Shown here: one piece after another, positions 1 through 5,166 of the stretch | How positions within the stretch are numbered: position 1 is the first letter of the stretch | Layout: the number at the start of each line of letters is the position of its first letter | Made by a program: the position numbers and the translations under genes | NCBI GenBank assembly: GCA_020028195.1 | Contig: JAHWYE010000023.1 | Span: 1 to 11,384 of the forward strand | DNA length: 11,384 nucleotides | Direction: 5' to 3' | Origin: Nitrospirota bacterium | GTDB taxonomy: Bacteria > Nitrospirota > Nitrospiria > Nitrospirales > Nitrospiraceae | Notes under the pieces: generated by a model | What the model was told of the DNA's origin: nothing | The model's input: the letters and a program-made list of their open reading frames with translations, nothing else | Database searches by the model: none

Positions 1-17
1 GGATTCGCTGCTGGGGC

Positions 18-230
18 ACCCATTGCATACCTGGAGCAATGGGTCTAGGCCTGCACGCAACTCCTGCGGCGTGCAGGCGGGCGGGCTCGCCGCTCAGTCC
101 CTCAACGTACTGTTTCAAGTATGCCTCGGTCCCTCTCGGCTCCTCCCTGACCCATTGCAACGAGAAGAGCAACGGGTCCCCCTCTCACGCGACTGCCGGG
201 TACCCCTTGCTCTTAAGAAATGCAAGGGGT
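18..230. repeat. Array of four inverted repeats (hairpins)
   Basis: Four inverted repeats lie in a row, each with a 9-10 bp stem and a 9-11 nt loop. They are ACCCATTGC/GCAATGGGT (18-26 with 36-44, perfect), GCCTGCACGC/GCGTGCAGGC (49-58 with 69-78, perfect), GACCCATTGC/GCAACGGGTC (149-158 with 169-178, one mismatch) and ACCCCTTGC/GCAAGGGGT (202-210 with 222-230, perfect). The stem sequences differ but pairing is kept, and each inner end closes with GC/GC. Loops are unrelated in sequence. This looks like structured RNA, or a REP-like or mobile-element end folded as single-stranded DNA, rather than one protein operator. No family is recognised. The strand of any transcript is unknown. Confidence 0.6.
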
Positions 231-376
231 GGACGCCACGAACCGCCATGAATCGTGCGGGCTAGATGCTTGATACAAAGTCCTATGCAGAGAGTCAAGT
301 CTTTCCTTTGGGGACAACATAGGGGAACAGGCCACGTTGTCGAGTAAACGAAGGGCGAGGATGAGCTGGCCCGGGT
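231..376. other. Non-coding stretch, nothing recognised
   Basis: This stretch lies between the hairpin array and the candidate promoter of the next gene. No gene with a plausible start, ribosome binding site and protein-like composition is visible on either strand. A weak 5 bp pairing (CACGA with TCGTG) sits near 238-257 and I give it no meaning. Confidence 0.4.
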
Positions 377-406
377 TTGACAGACACCTCCCTTGGGGAC
401 TAGAAG
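377..406 (+). promoter_or_regulatory. Candidate sigma-70 promoter for the coiled-coil gene
   Basis: A perfect -35 hexamer TTGACA (377-382) is followed after 18 bp by TAGAAG (401-406), which matches four of six -10 consensus bases. Transcription would begin near 413, giving a leader of about 88 nt before the ATG at 501. The assignment rests on hexamer match and position only. Confidence 0.35.
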
Positions 407-414
407 TCTTGTGT

Positions 415-466
415 CGGCTCTCGCTCGCTGAAGCGGACTTCCGCGGTCGCTGGTCCGGGAGAGCCG
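415..466 (+). promoter_or_regulatory. Hairpin in the 5' leader
   Basis: CGGCTCTC (415-422) pairs perfectly with GAGAGCCG (459-466). A smaller stem (GCGG/CCGC) can form inside the 36 nt between the arms. It lies in the predicted leader, about 35 nt before the start codon and clear of the ribosome binding site. It could affect message stability or act as a control element. There is no evidence for a ligand or a regulator. Confidence 0.3.
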
Positions 467-500
467 GGGGCCGGCCTGCCGGAATAAAGGAGCACAACCG

Positions 501-875
501 ATGAGCAAGCAGAAATCAGGATCGGCGGTCAAAGGGTTGGTGATCTTCGCGCTCCTGGCTGCGGCCGGGTACGGGGTCTGGGAGTACTGGGGGAAAACTA
601 CTGCTCCTAAGGCGGTAGAGGAGCTGAAGCGACAGACGCGAGAGGCCGTCGACACCACCACGGAATTCGCGACCTCACGGAAGCAGGCGCTCGACAAGGC
701 CCTCCAGGCTGAGGTCGATGCCCTCGAGGCCCAGATCAAGCGGCTGCGGGCTCAGGCCGCAAACGCCTCCGCCGAGGCGCGGGCAGAGTTGAACAAGCAG
801 ATCGCCCACCTGGAGGCCAAGAGGCAGGAAGCCCTGAACAAGGTGAAGAGAGCGGCGGCGGAGCTGGAGAAGTGA
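501..875 (+). CDS. Small membrane-anchored coiled-coil protein
   Basis: The 124-residue protein has a basic N-terminus (MSKQKSGSAVKG), one hydrophobic segment at about residues 12-28 and then a long charged helix (about 38-124) rich in Ala, Glu, Lys, Arg and Gln without prolines. This is typical of a single-pass membrane protein with a periplasmic or cytoplasmic coiled coil. The start is supported by AAAGGAG eight bases upstream of ATG. It converges on the PilT-like gene with 20 bp between the stop codons, and I see no clear terminator there. Function is unknown. The architecture recalls YtxH-like or apolipoprotein-like helical proteins, but I cannot assign a family. The coding call itself is fairly secure from the start site and composition. 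Confidence 0.75.
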   Translation: MSKQKSGSAVKGLVIFALLAAAGYGVWEYWGKTTAPKAVEELKRQTREAVDTTTEFATSRKQALDKALQAEVDALEAQIKRLRAQAANASAEARAELNKQIAHLEAKRQEALNKVKRAAAELEK

Positions 876-895
876 TCCACCAGACGGAGCCAAGC

Positions 896-1975
896 TCACG
901 TCAGCTCATCAGGCGGGGTGTTCAGGAACGAGGCAAACTTGGCCTTCTCGTTGCACTTCTCGTATGCTTCTTCGGGACTAATCCACTTCTTGTTCAGGAG
1001 ATCGAGGATCGCGTCATCTAAACTTTGCATCCCAGCGGTCTTGCCCGACTGCATCGCCGACGCGATCTGAAAGGTCTTCTCCTCGCGAATCAGGGTCGCG
1101 ATAGCGTTCGTGCAGACCAGAATTTCCAGCGCTGCACATCGCCCTTTTATATCAATGCGTCTAAAGAGGTTCTGCGCGACGACGAGTTTCAGGCTGGTGG
1201 AGAGGCTGGTGCGGATCTTCCCCTGCTCCTCATAGGAAAACGCCTCGATCACGGCGTCCACGGCCTTGACGGCACTTGTCGTACGCAGAGTCCCGAAGAC
1301 CAGCTGTCCAGTGGCCGCAGCCTCCACCGCAAGGCGAATTGTATCCGGATCCCGCATTTCGCCGATCAGAATGATGTCCGGGTCTTCCCTGAGGGCGGCT
1401 CTCAGTGCGGTGGTAAATGACTCCGTGTGTACCCCGACCTCCCGATGGTTGACGACACAGCCCTGACCCTGGTGGACGAACTCAATCGGGTCCTCAATGG
1501 TCATGATGTGGTCCTTCCGATTCCTGTTGGCGTGATCGAGCATGGCGGCCAGGGTCGTGGATCTCCCACTCCCCGTGGGGCCCGTGACCAGGACGAGTCC
1601 CTTGCGCAACATGGCCGCACGCGTCAGGATTGAGGGAAGTCCCAGATCCTGGGTGGACAGTATCTTGCTCGGAATCTGCCGAAAGACTGCCGCACAGCCG
1701 AATTTCTGCTGGAACATATTGCCCCGGAAGCGAGCGACTCCTGGAAGCTCATAGCCGAAATCCACATCACCGGTCTTCTCAAAGTCTGCCTTCTTATTGT
1801 CGGGCGTAATCTCGAAGAGCATCGTTCGCAGCTGGTAATGGTCGAGTACGTTATGACTGTCGAACGGCTTGATCTCGCCGTGGATGCGAAGGGCCGGCTT
1901 CTGGCCGGACGCCATGTGGAGGTCCGACGCGCCTTCATCAAGCATCACCTTGAATAAGGCATCAATCTTCGCCAT
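896..1975 (-). CDS. PilT-family ATPase paralogue with altered catalytic residues
   Basis: This 359-residue protein belongs to the type IV pilus retraction ATPase family (PilT/PilU; usual length about 345-380), which forms cytoplasmic hexamers at the pilus base. The PilT N-terminal domain is recognisable (GASDLHMASGQKPALRIHG, residues 15-33). The Asp box is TIEDPIEF (159-166). Walker B is present (DPDIILIGEMRD, 198-209, with the catalytic Glu206). Three positions essential in the family are changed. Walker A reads GPTGSGRS, with Arg138 for Lys; the His box has Gln224 and Arg231 where PilT has two histidines. The changes are directly readable in the codons (AGA, CAG, CGT). The AIRNLI motif reads AIATLI. 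I infer weak or absent ATP hydrolysis and perhaps a regulatory subunit role. The start has GGAGGAGG seven bases upstream. No other pilus gene is in the window. Confidence 0.93.
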   Translation of the reverse strand: MAKIDALFKVMLDEGASDLHMASGQKPALRIHGEIKPFDSHNVLDHYQLRTMLFEITPDNKKADFEKTGDVDFGYELPGVARFRGNMFQQKFGCAAVFRQIPSKILSTQDLGLPSILTRAAMLRKGLVLVTGPTGSGRSTTLAAMLDHANRNRKDHIMTIEDPIEFVHQGQGCVVNHREVGVHTESFTTALRAALREDPDIILIGEMRDPDTIRLAVEAAATGQLVFGTLRTTSAVKAVDAVIEAFSYEEQGKIRTSLSTSLKLVVAQNLFRRIDIKGRCAALEILVCTNAIATLIREEKTFQIASAMQSGKTAGMQSLDDAILDLLNKKWISPEEAYEKCNEKAKFASFLNTPPDELT

Positions 1976-2021
1976 CTCGTCCTCCTCCTGGGTGGATCGC
2001 TCTCAATCCTCACGCGCGTTA

Positions 2022-2049
2022 AACGTACCATAGAGCGCGATATGCGCAA
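2022..2049 (-). promoter_or_regulatory. Candidate promoter for the PilT-like gene
   Basis: On the minus strand, TTGCGC (2044-2049) is followed after 16 bp by TACGTT (2022-2027). The match to the sigma-70 consensus is modest, but the spacing and the distance of about 47 bp to the start codon are suitable. Confidence 0.25.
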
Positions 2050-2145
2050 AATGAAATCATCCCGCGTGGGACGCGCTGTCGTTCAGTTGCATCTGGCGGA
2101 ACGTGGATATGAATGAGTCTTCTCTCTCAGCCCATTGCGTAAGAG

Positions 2146-2217
2146 TCAGCGGCCCGTGGCGACTTTGACGGTGATTCCAATGTCGGTGGGATTGCGGACG
2201 GTGCGGATGCTGATACC
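2146..2217 (-). pseudogene. Short SucD-like C-terminal remnant
   Basis: Directly after the stop codon of the 103-residue gene, and in the same frame, 23 sense codons run to a second stop. They encode a string containing IRTVRNPTDIGITVK. This matches the C-terminus of succinyl-CoA synthetase alpha-type subunits, and 10 of 15 residues are identical to VRVVRNPAEIGATVK in the longer remnant at 4999-5166. The nucleotide match over those 15 codons is 33 of 45, so this is not a recent copy. There is no start codon or ribosome binding site. The last residues of the upstream protein (QLRKAA) may also come from this source. I read it as the 3' end of a decayed or recombined CoA-ligase gene; a chance resemblance is possible because it is so short. 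Confidence 0.5.
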
Positions 2218-2529
2218 TCATGCCGCTTTGCGGAGTTGGACCGCTGAGGGGACCGCAACCTCGTGATCACGAACGACCAGCACTCGAAAGCCCCTAAAGT
2301 GCTTCTCAAATATCATGCTCACGAGGTACGGATACATCCAAAAGAACCAGAGTCCCATTGCAACGATATTGTTCAGTCCAAGGAGCAATGGCTTCGGAGC
2401 ACCAACCAGTTTTCCGATAAAGCCGCTGATAAGACCCACTGCGACCTGCAGGAACAGACCGAGCAAGACACCACGCCAGACGAGCAGCCACGTTATCTTT
2501 ACCGCTTCTGAGTAGCGAGGCTCTGACAT
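2218..2529 (-). CDS. Small two-helix membrane protein
   Basis: This 103-residue protein has two hydrophobic segments (about residues 13-40 and 48-72) and a short polar C-terminal tail, so it is an inner-membrane protein with two helices and no recognised domain. The start is strongly supported by AGGAGGT five bases before ATG. It is the third gene of an apparent minus-strand unit of tiny membrane proteins (2878-2958 and 2599-2742 upstream). The C-terminus runs into a SucD-like remnant, so the last ten or so residues may be acquired sequence rather than the original end. Function is unknown. Accessory membrane subunits of respiratory or transport complexes have this size, but nothing specific supports that. 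Confidence 0.75.
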   Translation of the reverse strand: MSEPRYSEAVKITWLLVWRGVLLGLFLQVAVGLISGFIGKLVGAPKPLLLGLNNIVAMGLWFFWMYPYLVSMIFEKHFRGFRVLVVRDHEVAVPSAVQLRKAA

Positions 2530-2598
2530 TGTGACCTCCTGTCCTCAGGACATCGCCCGTATGTCGTGCTCATCGCTATGAGGAGGACCGCTTGGTGC

Positions 2599-2742
2599 TC
2601 AGGCTGCTTTCTTGACCTCAATGGGCTCAGCGCCGGAACGCGGGGTGGCGTCCGTTTCGCACTTCTCAATCTGGACCACGGCGATCCAGAGTCCCAACAT
2701 CCCCAAGGTGAACGCTGCGAAGAAGATTCCTAAAGCTTCCAT
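2599..2742 (-). CDS. 47-residue single-pass membrane microprotein
   Basis: The reading frame begins MEALGIFFAAFTLGMLGLW and has one hydrophobic helix (about residues 4-23) followed by a charged tail (QIEKCE) that ends in IEVKKAA. A purine-rich GGGGGAG sits just upstream of ATG as a ribosome binding site. It lies 69 bp before the 103-residue membrane protein and 135 bp after the 26-residue one, on the same strand. Its size and topology resemble small accessory subunits such as CydX or CcoQ; that is a resemblance in size only. The hydrophobic helix plus a good ribosome binding site argue for a real gene. Function is unknown. Confidence 0.6.
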   Translation of the reverse strand: MEALGIFFAAFTLGMLGLWIAVVQIEKCETDATPRSGAEPIEVKKAA

Positions 2743-2877
2743 GGCTCCCCCCTGTCGATCGTTCGGTCGCGTAGGTTCAACATTCCCGCCATTTCTCTCT
2801 TCCTGGCCTGGTCTCCCTCCGTCGTTCCTCAGTCCCTCTCCCTCGATGCCCGCAGCATCGCCGGAGGCTCGGGAGGG

Positions 2878-2958
2878 TCACTTCCAGATGCGCCAGATCA
2901 AAAATATCGTGGCCGTAAAGCTCAGCGTGGAGATCAGGAATTCTTCGAGGAGTCTCAT
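2878..2958 (-). CDS. 26-residue hydrophobic microprotein
   Basis: A very short frame starts MRLLEEF and continues as one hydrophobic helix that ends in IWRIWK. A near-ideal ribosome binding site, AGGAGG, stands six bases upstream of ATG; this is the main reason to call it a gene. The acidic N-terminal turn and basic C-terminal end would orient a single membrane helix. It is the first frame of the minus-strand run leading to the 47- and 103-residue membrane proteins. Downstream of its stop an inverted repeat CGATGC/GCATCG (2844-2860, 5 nt loop) could form a hairpin in the message; it has no U-tract. It could instead be a leader peptide. Function is unknown. Confidence 0.5.
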   Translation of the reverse strand: MRLLEEFLISTLSFTATIFLIWRIWK

Positions 2959-3056
2959 GGTACCCTCCTGGTGAAGCGGTTCTCATTGTTCTCGATCTCT
3001 CTATTACGCAAGCAGGGTGCCATGTAGATCTGAAGACGACGCTTAGAGGCCAGTCA

Positions 3057-3084
3057 TGTCTAACCAATTGAATACACTCGTCAA
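3057..3084 (-). promoter_or_regulatory. Candidate promoter for the small membrane protein unit
   Basis: On the minus strand, TTGACG (3079-3084) precedes TAGACA (3057-3062) with a 16 bp spacer. This would start transcription about 90 nt upstream of the 26-residue frame. The -35 match is good and the -10 match is weak. Confidence 0.3.
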
Positions 3085-3163
3085 GTCTGTGGCCTAGGCT
3101 TGCGGCGCGGAGATGAGAGTTGCCAGGAGGGAAGAGCGAGAATGCAAACGACGTTGACAGCAT

Positions 3164-3180
3164 TGTCTACAGCGTGGACA
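3164..3180. promoter_or_regulatory. Imperfect palindrome, possible operator
   Basis: TGTCTAC-AGC-GTGGACA forms a 7-3-7 inverted repeat with one mismatch, and a further GACA-gcat-TGTC overlaps its left side. It lies in the 391 bp divergent region between the small membrane protein unit and the iron transporter gene, about 135 bp upstream of that gene's -10 box. No known regulator motif is matched with confidence. The rest of 3085-3314 shows nothing else I can support. Confidence 0.2.
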
Positions 3181-3314
3181 GACACCAGGGACTCGAGGTG
3201 CGCCTGTTTTGCCGGGGTTTCGGAAGGCACGTATGGTGGTGGCTTGAGACGGCGACGTTACGGATGAGGTTCCAGAGTAGGCCGGGGCCAAATAAAGGGG
3301 ACAAGGGACTTTTC

Positions 3315-3323
3315 TGTTATAAT
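3315..3323 (+). promoter_or_regulatory. Extended -10 promoter of the iron transporter gene
   Basis: TGTTATAAT is a perfect extended -10 element (TGn plus TATAAT). No good -35 hexamer lies at the expected distance, as is usual for extended -10 promoters. Transcription would start near 3330, leaving a leader of only about 20 nt before the ATG at 3350. Confidence 0.6.
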
Positions 3324-3349
3324 CCCGCCACACCCACGACGACCTGCGA

Positions 3350-4312
3350 ATGGCTGCTGCCCTCCAACATGATCCCAAACTGGCGCGGGCCCTGATTCTG
3401 GATGAGCTGTTCGATCTGTCGCTCTACAAGGCCTTGCGGGAGATCACGGATCGGGACTCTCAGAAGGTGCTGGATGAGCTGGTCCGGGTCGAGGCGGAGC
3501 ACCTGGCCTTCTGGCAGCGGTTTTTCGACACCAGGCTCACCGCCCTCGATTTCGGACGCCGCCTGAAACTCTGGTTCTTTGTGCTGGTCTGCCGCGTCTT
3601 CGGAACAACAGCCGTGCATCTGGTGCTCGAAGCGATTGAGGTGCATGGCGTGCGAAAGTACCTGTCTGTCTGGAAAGTCTACAAGGACCAGCCGCTGGGG
3701 GCGGCGCTGAAGGACATCCTCTTGGATGAGTTCAAGCATGAAGATGTCCTGGTCACCCAGCTCACCGAGCGGAAAATCAATCCGGAGAAGATTCGGAACA
3801 TCTTTCTCGGATTGAACGACGGGCTGGTCGAGATCCTGGGCGCGGTGAGCGGTTTTTTCGGCGCCTTCGGCGATGCGGTCACGGTCCTGATCGCCGCCTC
3901 GACCACGGCGGTGGCCGGATCGCTCTCCATGGGCGCCGGCGCCTATGCCGCGCTGAGCTCCGAGAAGGAAGTCAAAGGCACGCAGTTCGACAAGAAGCAA
4001 TTCCTGGGCGAGGAGACCGGCTCGTCGCGGATGGAGGAGCAGCCCCTTAGTTCAGCCGTGGTGGTAGGGTGCAGTTATTTCGCGGGCGCCATGGTCCCTG
4101 TGCTGCCGGTCTTGCTCGGTGCGACGAACGCGCTGTCCTCGCTCGTGGCGGCCGGCAGCATGGTGATCCTGGTCTCCACGCTCCTCGCCTTTCTGTCCGG
4201 CATGAACATCAGGCGGCGTATCCTGCTCAACCTCATCATCATCGCCGTCGCGGTCGGCGTGACATACGCAATCGGAATCCTTGCGAAAGCTCTCTGGGGG
4301 ATTTCGGTCTGA
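3350..4312 (+). CDS. Ferritin-like/VIT1 iron transporter (Er-VIT1, MbfA type)
   Basis: The 320-residue protein joins an N-terminal ferritin-like (erythrin) domain to a C-terminal VIT1/CCC1 membrane domain. Likely diiron ligands are Glu19, Glu48-x-x-His51, Glu94 or Glu97, and Glu127-x-x-His130. The VIT part starts with GLNDGLVEILGAVSG (154-168) and continues with AGSLSMGAGAYAALSSEKE (189-207), a cytoplasmic loop and three further hydrophobic segments (about 235-256, 263-284 and 290-313). In characterised relatives (MbfA of rhizobia) the protein sits in the inner membrane and exports Fe2+ or Mn2+, protecting against iron and peroxide stress. Export here is inferred from the family. The start codon has no Shine-Dalgarno sequence and a leader of only about 20 nt, yet the protein begins where family members do. 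It is transcribed alone. Confidence 0.9.
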   Translation: MAAALQHDPKLARALILDELFDLSLYKALREITDRDSQKVLDELVRVEAEHLAFWQRFFDTRLTALDFGRRLKLWFFVLVCRVFGTTAVHLVLEAIEVHGVRKYLSVWKVYKDQPLGAALKDILLDEFKHEDVLVTQLTERKINPEKIRNIFLGLNDGLVEILGAVSGFFGAFGDAVTVLIAASTTAVAGSLSMGAGAYAALSSEKEVKGTQFDKKQFLGEETGSSRMEEQPLSSAVVVGCSYFAGAMVPVLPVLLGATNALSSLVAAGSMVILVSTLLAFLSGMNIRRRILLNLIIIAVAVGVTYAIGILAKALWGISV

Positions 4313-4391
4313 CCGACGAGGAGATCGTCCCGAAGAACGCCGGCTCGGGTGGCTGCGCCGTTATGGCGATGCGAGATGCGTCAACGACCTC

Positions 4392-4886
4392 TTAAAGAAG
4401 TAGCAGAGGCACCCAGATCGGGGACGTGATCGCCCCTATGACGACGATAGCGAAGGACGGGTAGAAAACCACTGCGGCAGGGACTTCCCACACTCGGTGC
4501 CAGCACGAGTGGCGTTTGTCCTCCAACCATTCGTTTCGAAAAAAGGGAAACAGCGATTTGCACGTCCCCGTTTCCGGGGCTATGTCATAGCTCGTCATAT
4601 CCCAGTCTTCCCCGATCTTCCTGGTCTTCCCGAGGACCCCGTCGAGCCCGCCTTCGCATGGTGGCTTCGGGAACTCCTGCCGCGGGAAGCCCCTTACCAG
4701 GCTCGGCGGATGGCACGTGACATTCAGCACCATGCCATCGCTGTCCACCCTCAGGATGCGCCCCGATTGAGTCGAATAGTAGCGGGCGGAGACGTCCTCG
4801 TTGAAATAGGTCCGAGGAGGGCCGACCGTCGAACAGGCGGTGAGCAGGAGCAGGCCTGTCACAGCTCCCAGGAAGATTGCCCTCAC
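4392..4886 (-). CDS. Putative lipoprotein with C-terminal hydrophobic tail
   Basis: From the GTG at 4886 the protein has 164 residues and a textbook lipoprotein signal: MRAIFLGAVTG then LLLLTAC, with Cys18 as the lipidated residue. The mature part is polar, with five further cysteines, and ends in a strongly hydrophobic segment (about residues 132-164) rich in Val, Ile, Pro and Leu. An upstream TTG at 4916 in the same frame would add ten residues, but AGGAGG lies only one base before it. GTG preceded by AAGGGGAAG is therefore preferred. It converges on the iron transporter gene with a 79 bp gap. The combined lipid anchor and C-terminal membrane segment resembles small YceK-like lipoproteins in layout only. 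Function is unknown. Confidence 0.7.
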   Translation of the reverse strand: MRAIFLGAVTGLLLLTACSTVGPPRTYFNEDVSARYYSTQSGRILRVDSDGMVLNVTCHPPSLVRGFPRQEFPKPPCEGGLDGVLGKTRKIGEDWDMTSYDIAPETGTCKSLFPFFRNEWLEDKRHSCWHRVWEVPAAVVFYPSFAIVVIGAITSPIWVPLLLL

Positions 4887-4998
4887 CGTCGTTTCTTCCC
4901 CTTGGCGCCCCGGCAAGCCTCCTGGGGCTCTGCAGGCTCATTTTTCTGCTCGATTGGGTTGTCGTTGCCCTGGCTGGCGAGCGACTCGGGAGGACTCG

Positions 4999-5166
4999 TC
5001 ATGAGCTCCCGAGAGCCTGTTTAACGGTGGCGCCGATTTCGGCGGGGTTGCGGACAACGCGGACACCGGCGGCCTCCAGCGCAGCCATCTTCTCGGTTGC
5101 TGTGCCCTTGCCGCCCGTGATAATGGCGCCGGCATGGCCCATGCGGCACCCTGGAGGAAGGGGCTT
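4999..5166 (-). pseudogene. sucD: sucD 3'-end remnant (CoA-ligase alpha subunit)
   Basis: About 55 codons match the C-terminus of succinyl-CoA synthetase alpha subunits (also malate-CoA ligase alpha): CRMGHAGAIITGGKGTATEK, then EAAGVRVVRNPAEIGATVK and a normal stop. The His of GHAGAI corresponds to the phosphohistidine of the enzyme (His246 in E. coli SucD). The CoA-binding N-terminal domain and most of the ligase domain are missing. The frame is open upstream only as an out-of-frame reading of phaC. The phaC stop TAA at 5165-5167 sits at the junction. The remnant looks well preserved at protein level, so truncation may be fairly recent. A 48-residue peptide could start at the internal ATG, but it would not be a working enzyme. 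Confidence 0.85.

Noticed and set aside
1..184. Minus-strand open frame running off the left edge, with a partly protein-like stretch (TEAYLKQYVEGLSG)
   Set aside because: It overlaps the inverted repeats, has no ATG start and is too short to judge. It could be the end of a decayed gene, but I could not support it.
185..739. Long minus-strand frame of 184 codons
   Set aside because: It overlaps the better supported plus-strand gene at 501-875, has low-complexity Ser/Ala/Arg composition and lacks a ribosome binding site.
2355..2400. CCATTGC and GCAATGG 7-mers inside the 103-residue gene, similar to the hairpin array
   Set aside because: The arms are separated by more than 20 nt and are explained by coding sequence; probably chance.
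3317..4000. Minus-strand frame of 227 codons opposite the iron transporter
   Set aside because: It is a mirror of strong codon bias in the transporter gene, whose domains and motifs are unmistakable.
4313..4391. Possible terminator between the convergent iron transporter and lipoprotein genes
   Set aside because: Only short stems (GACGA/TCGTC, CGCC/GGCG) without a T-run are present; too weak to call.
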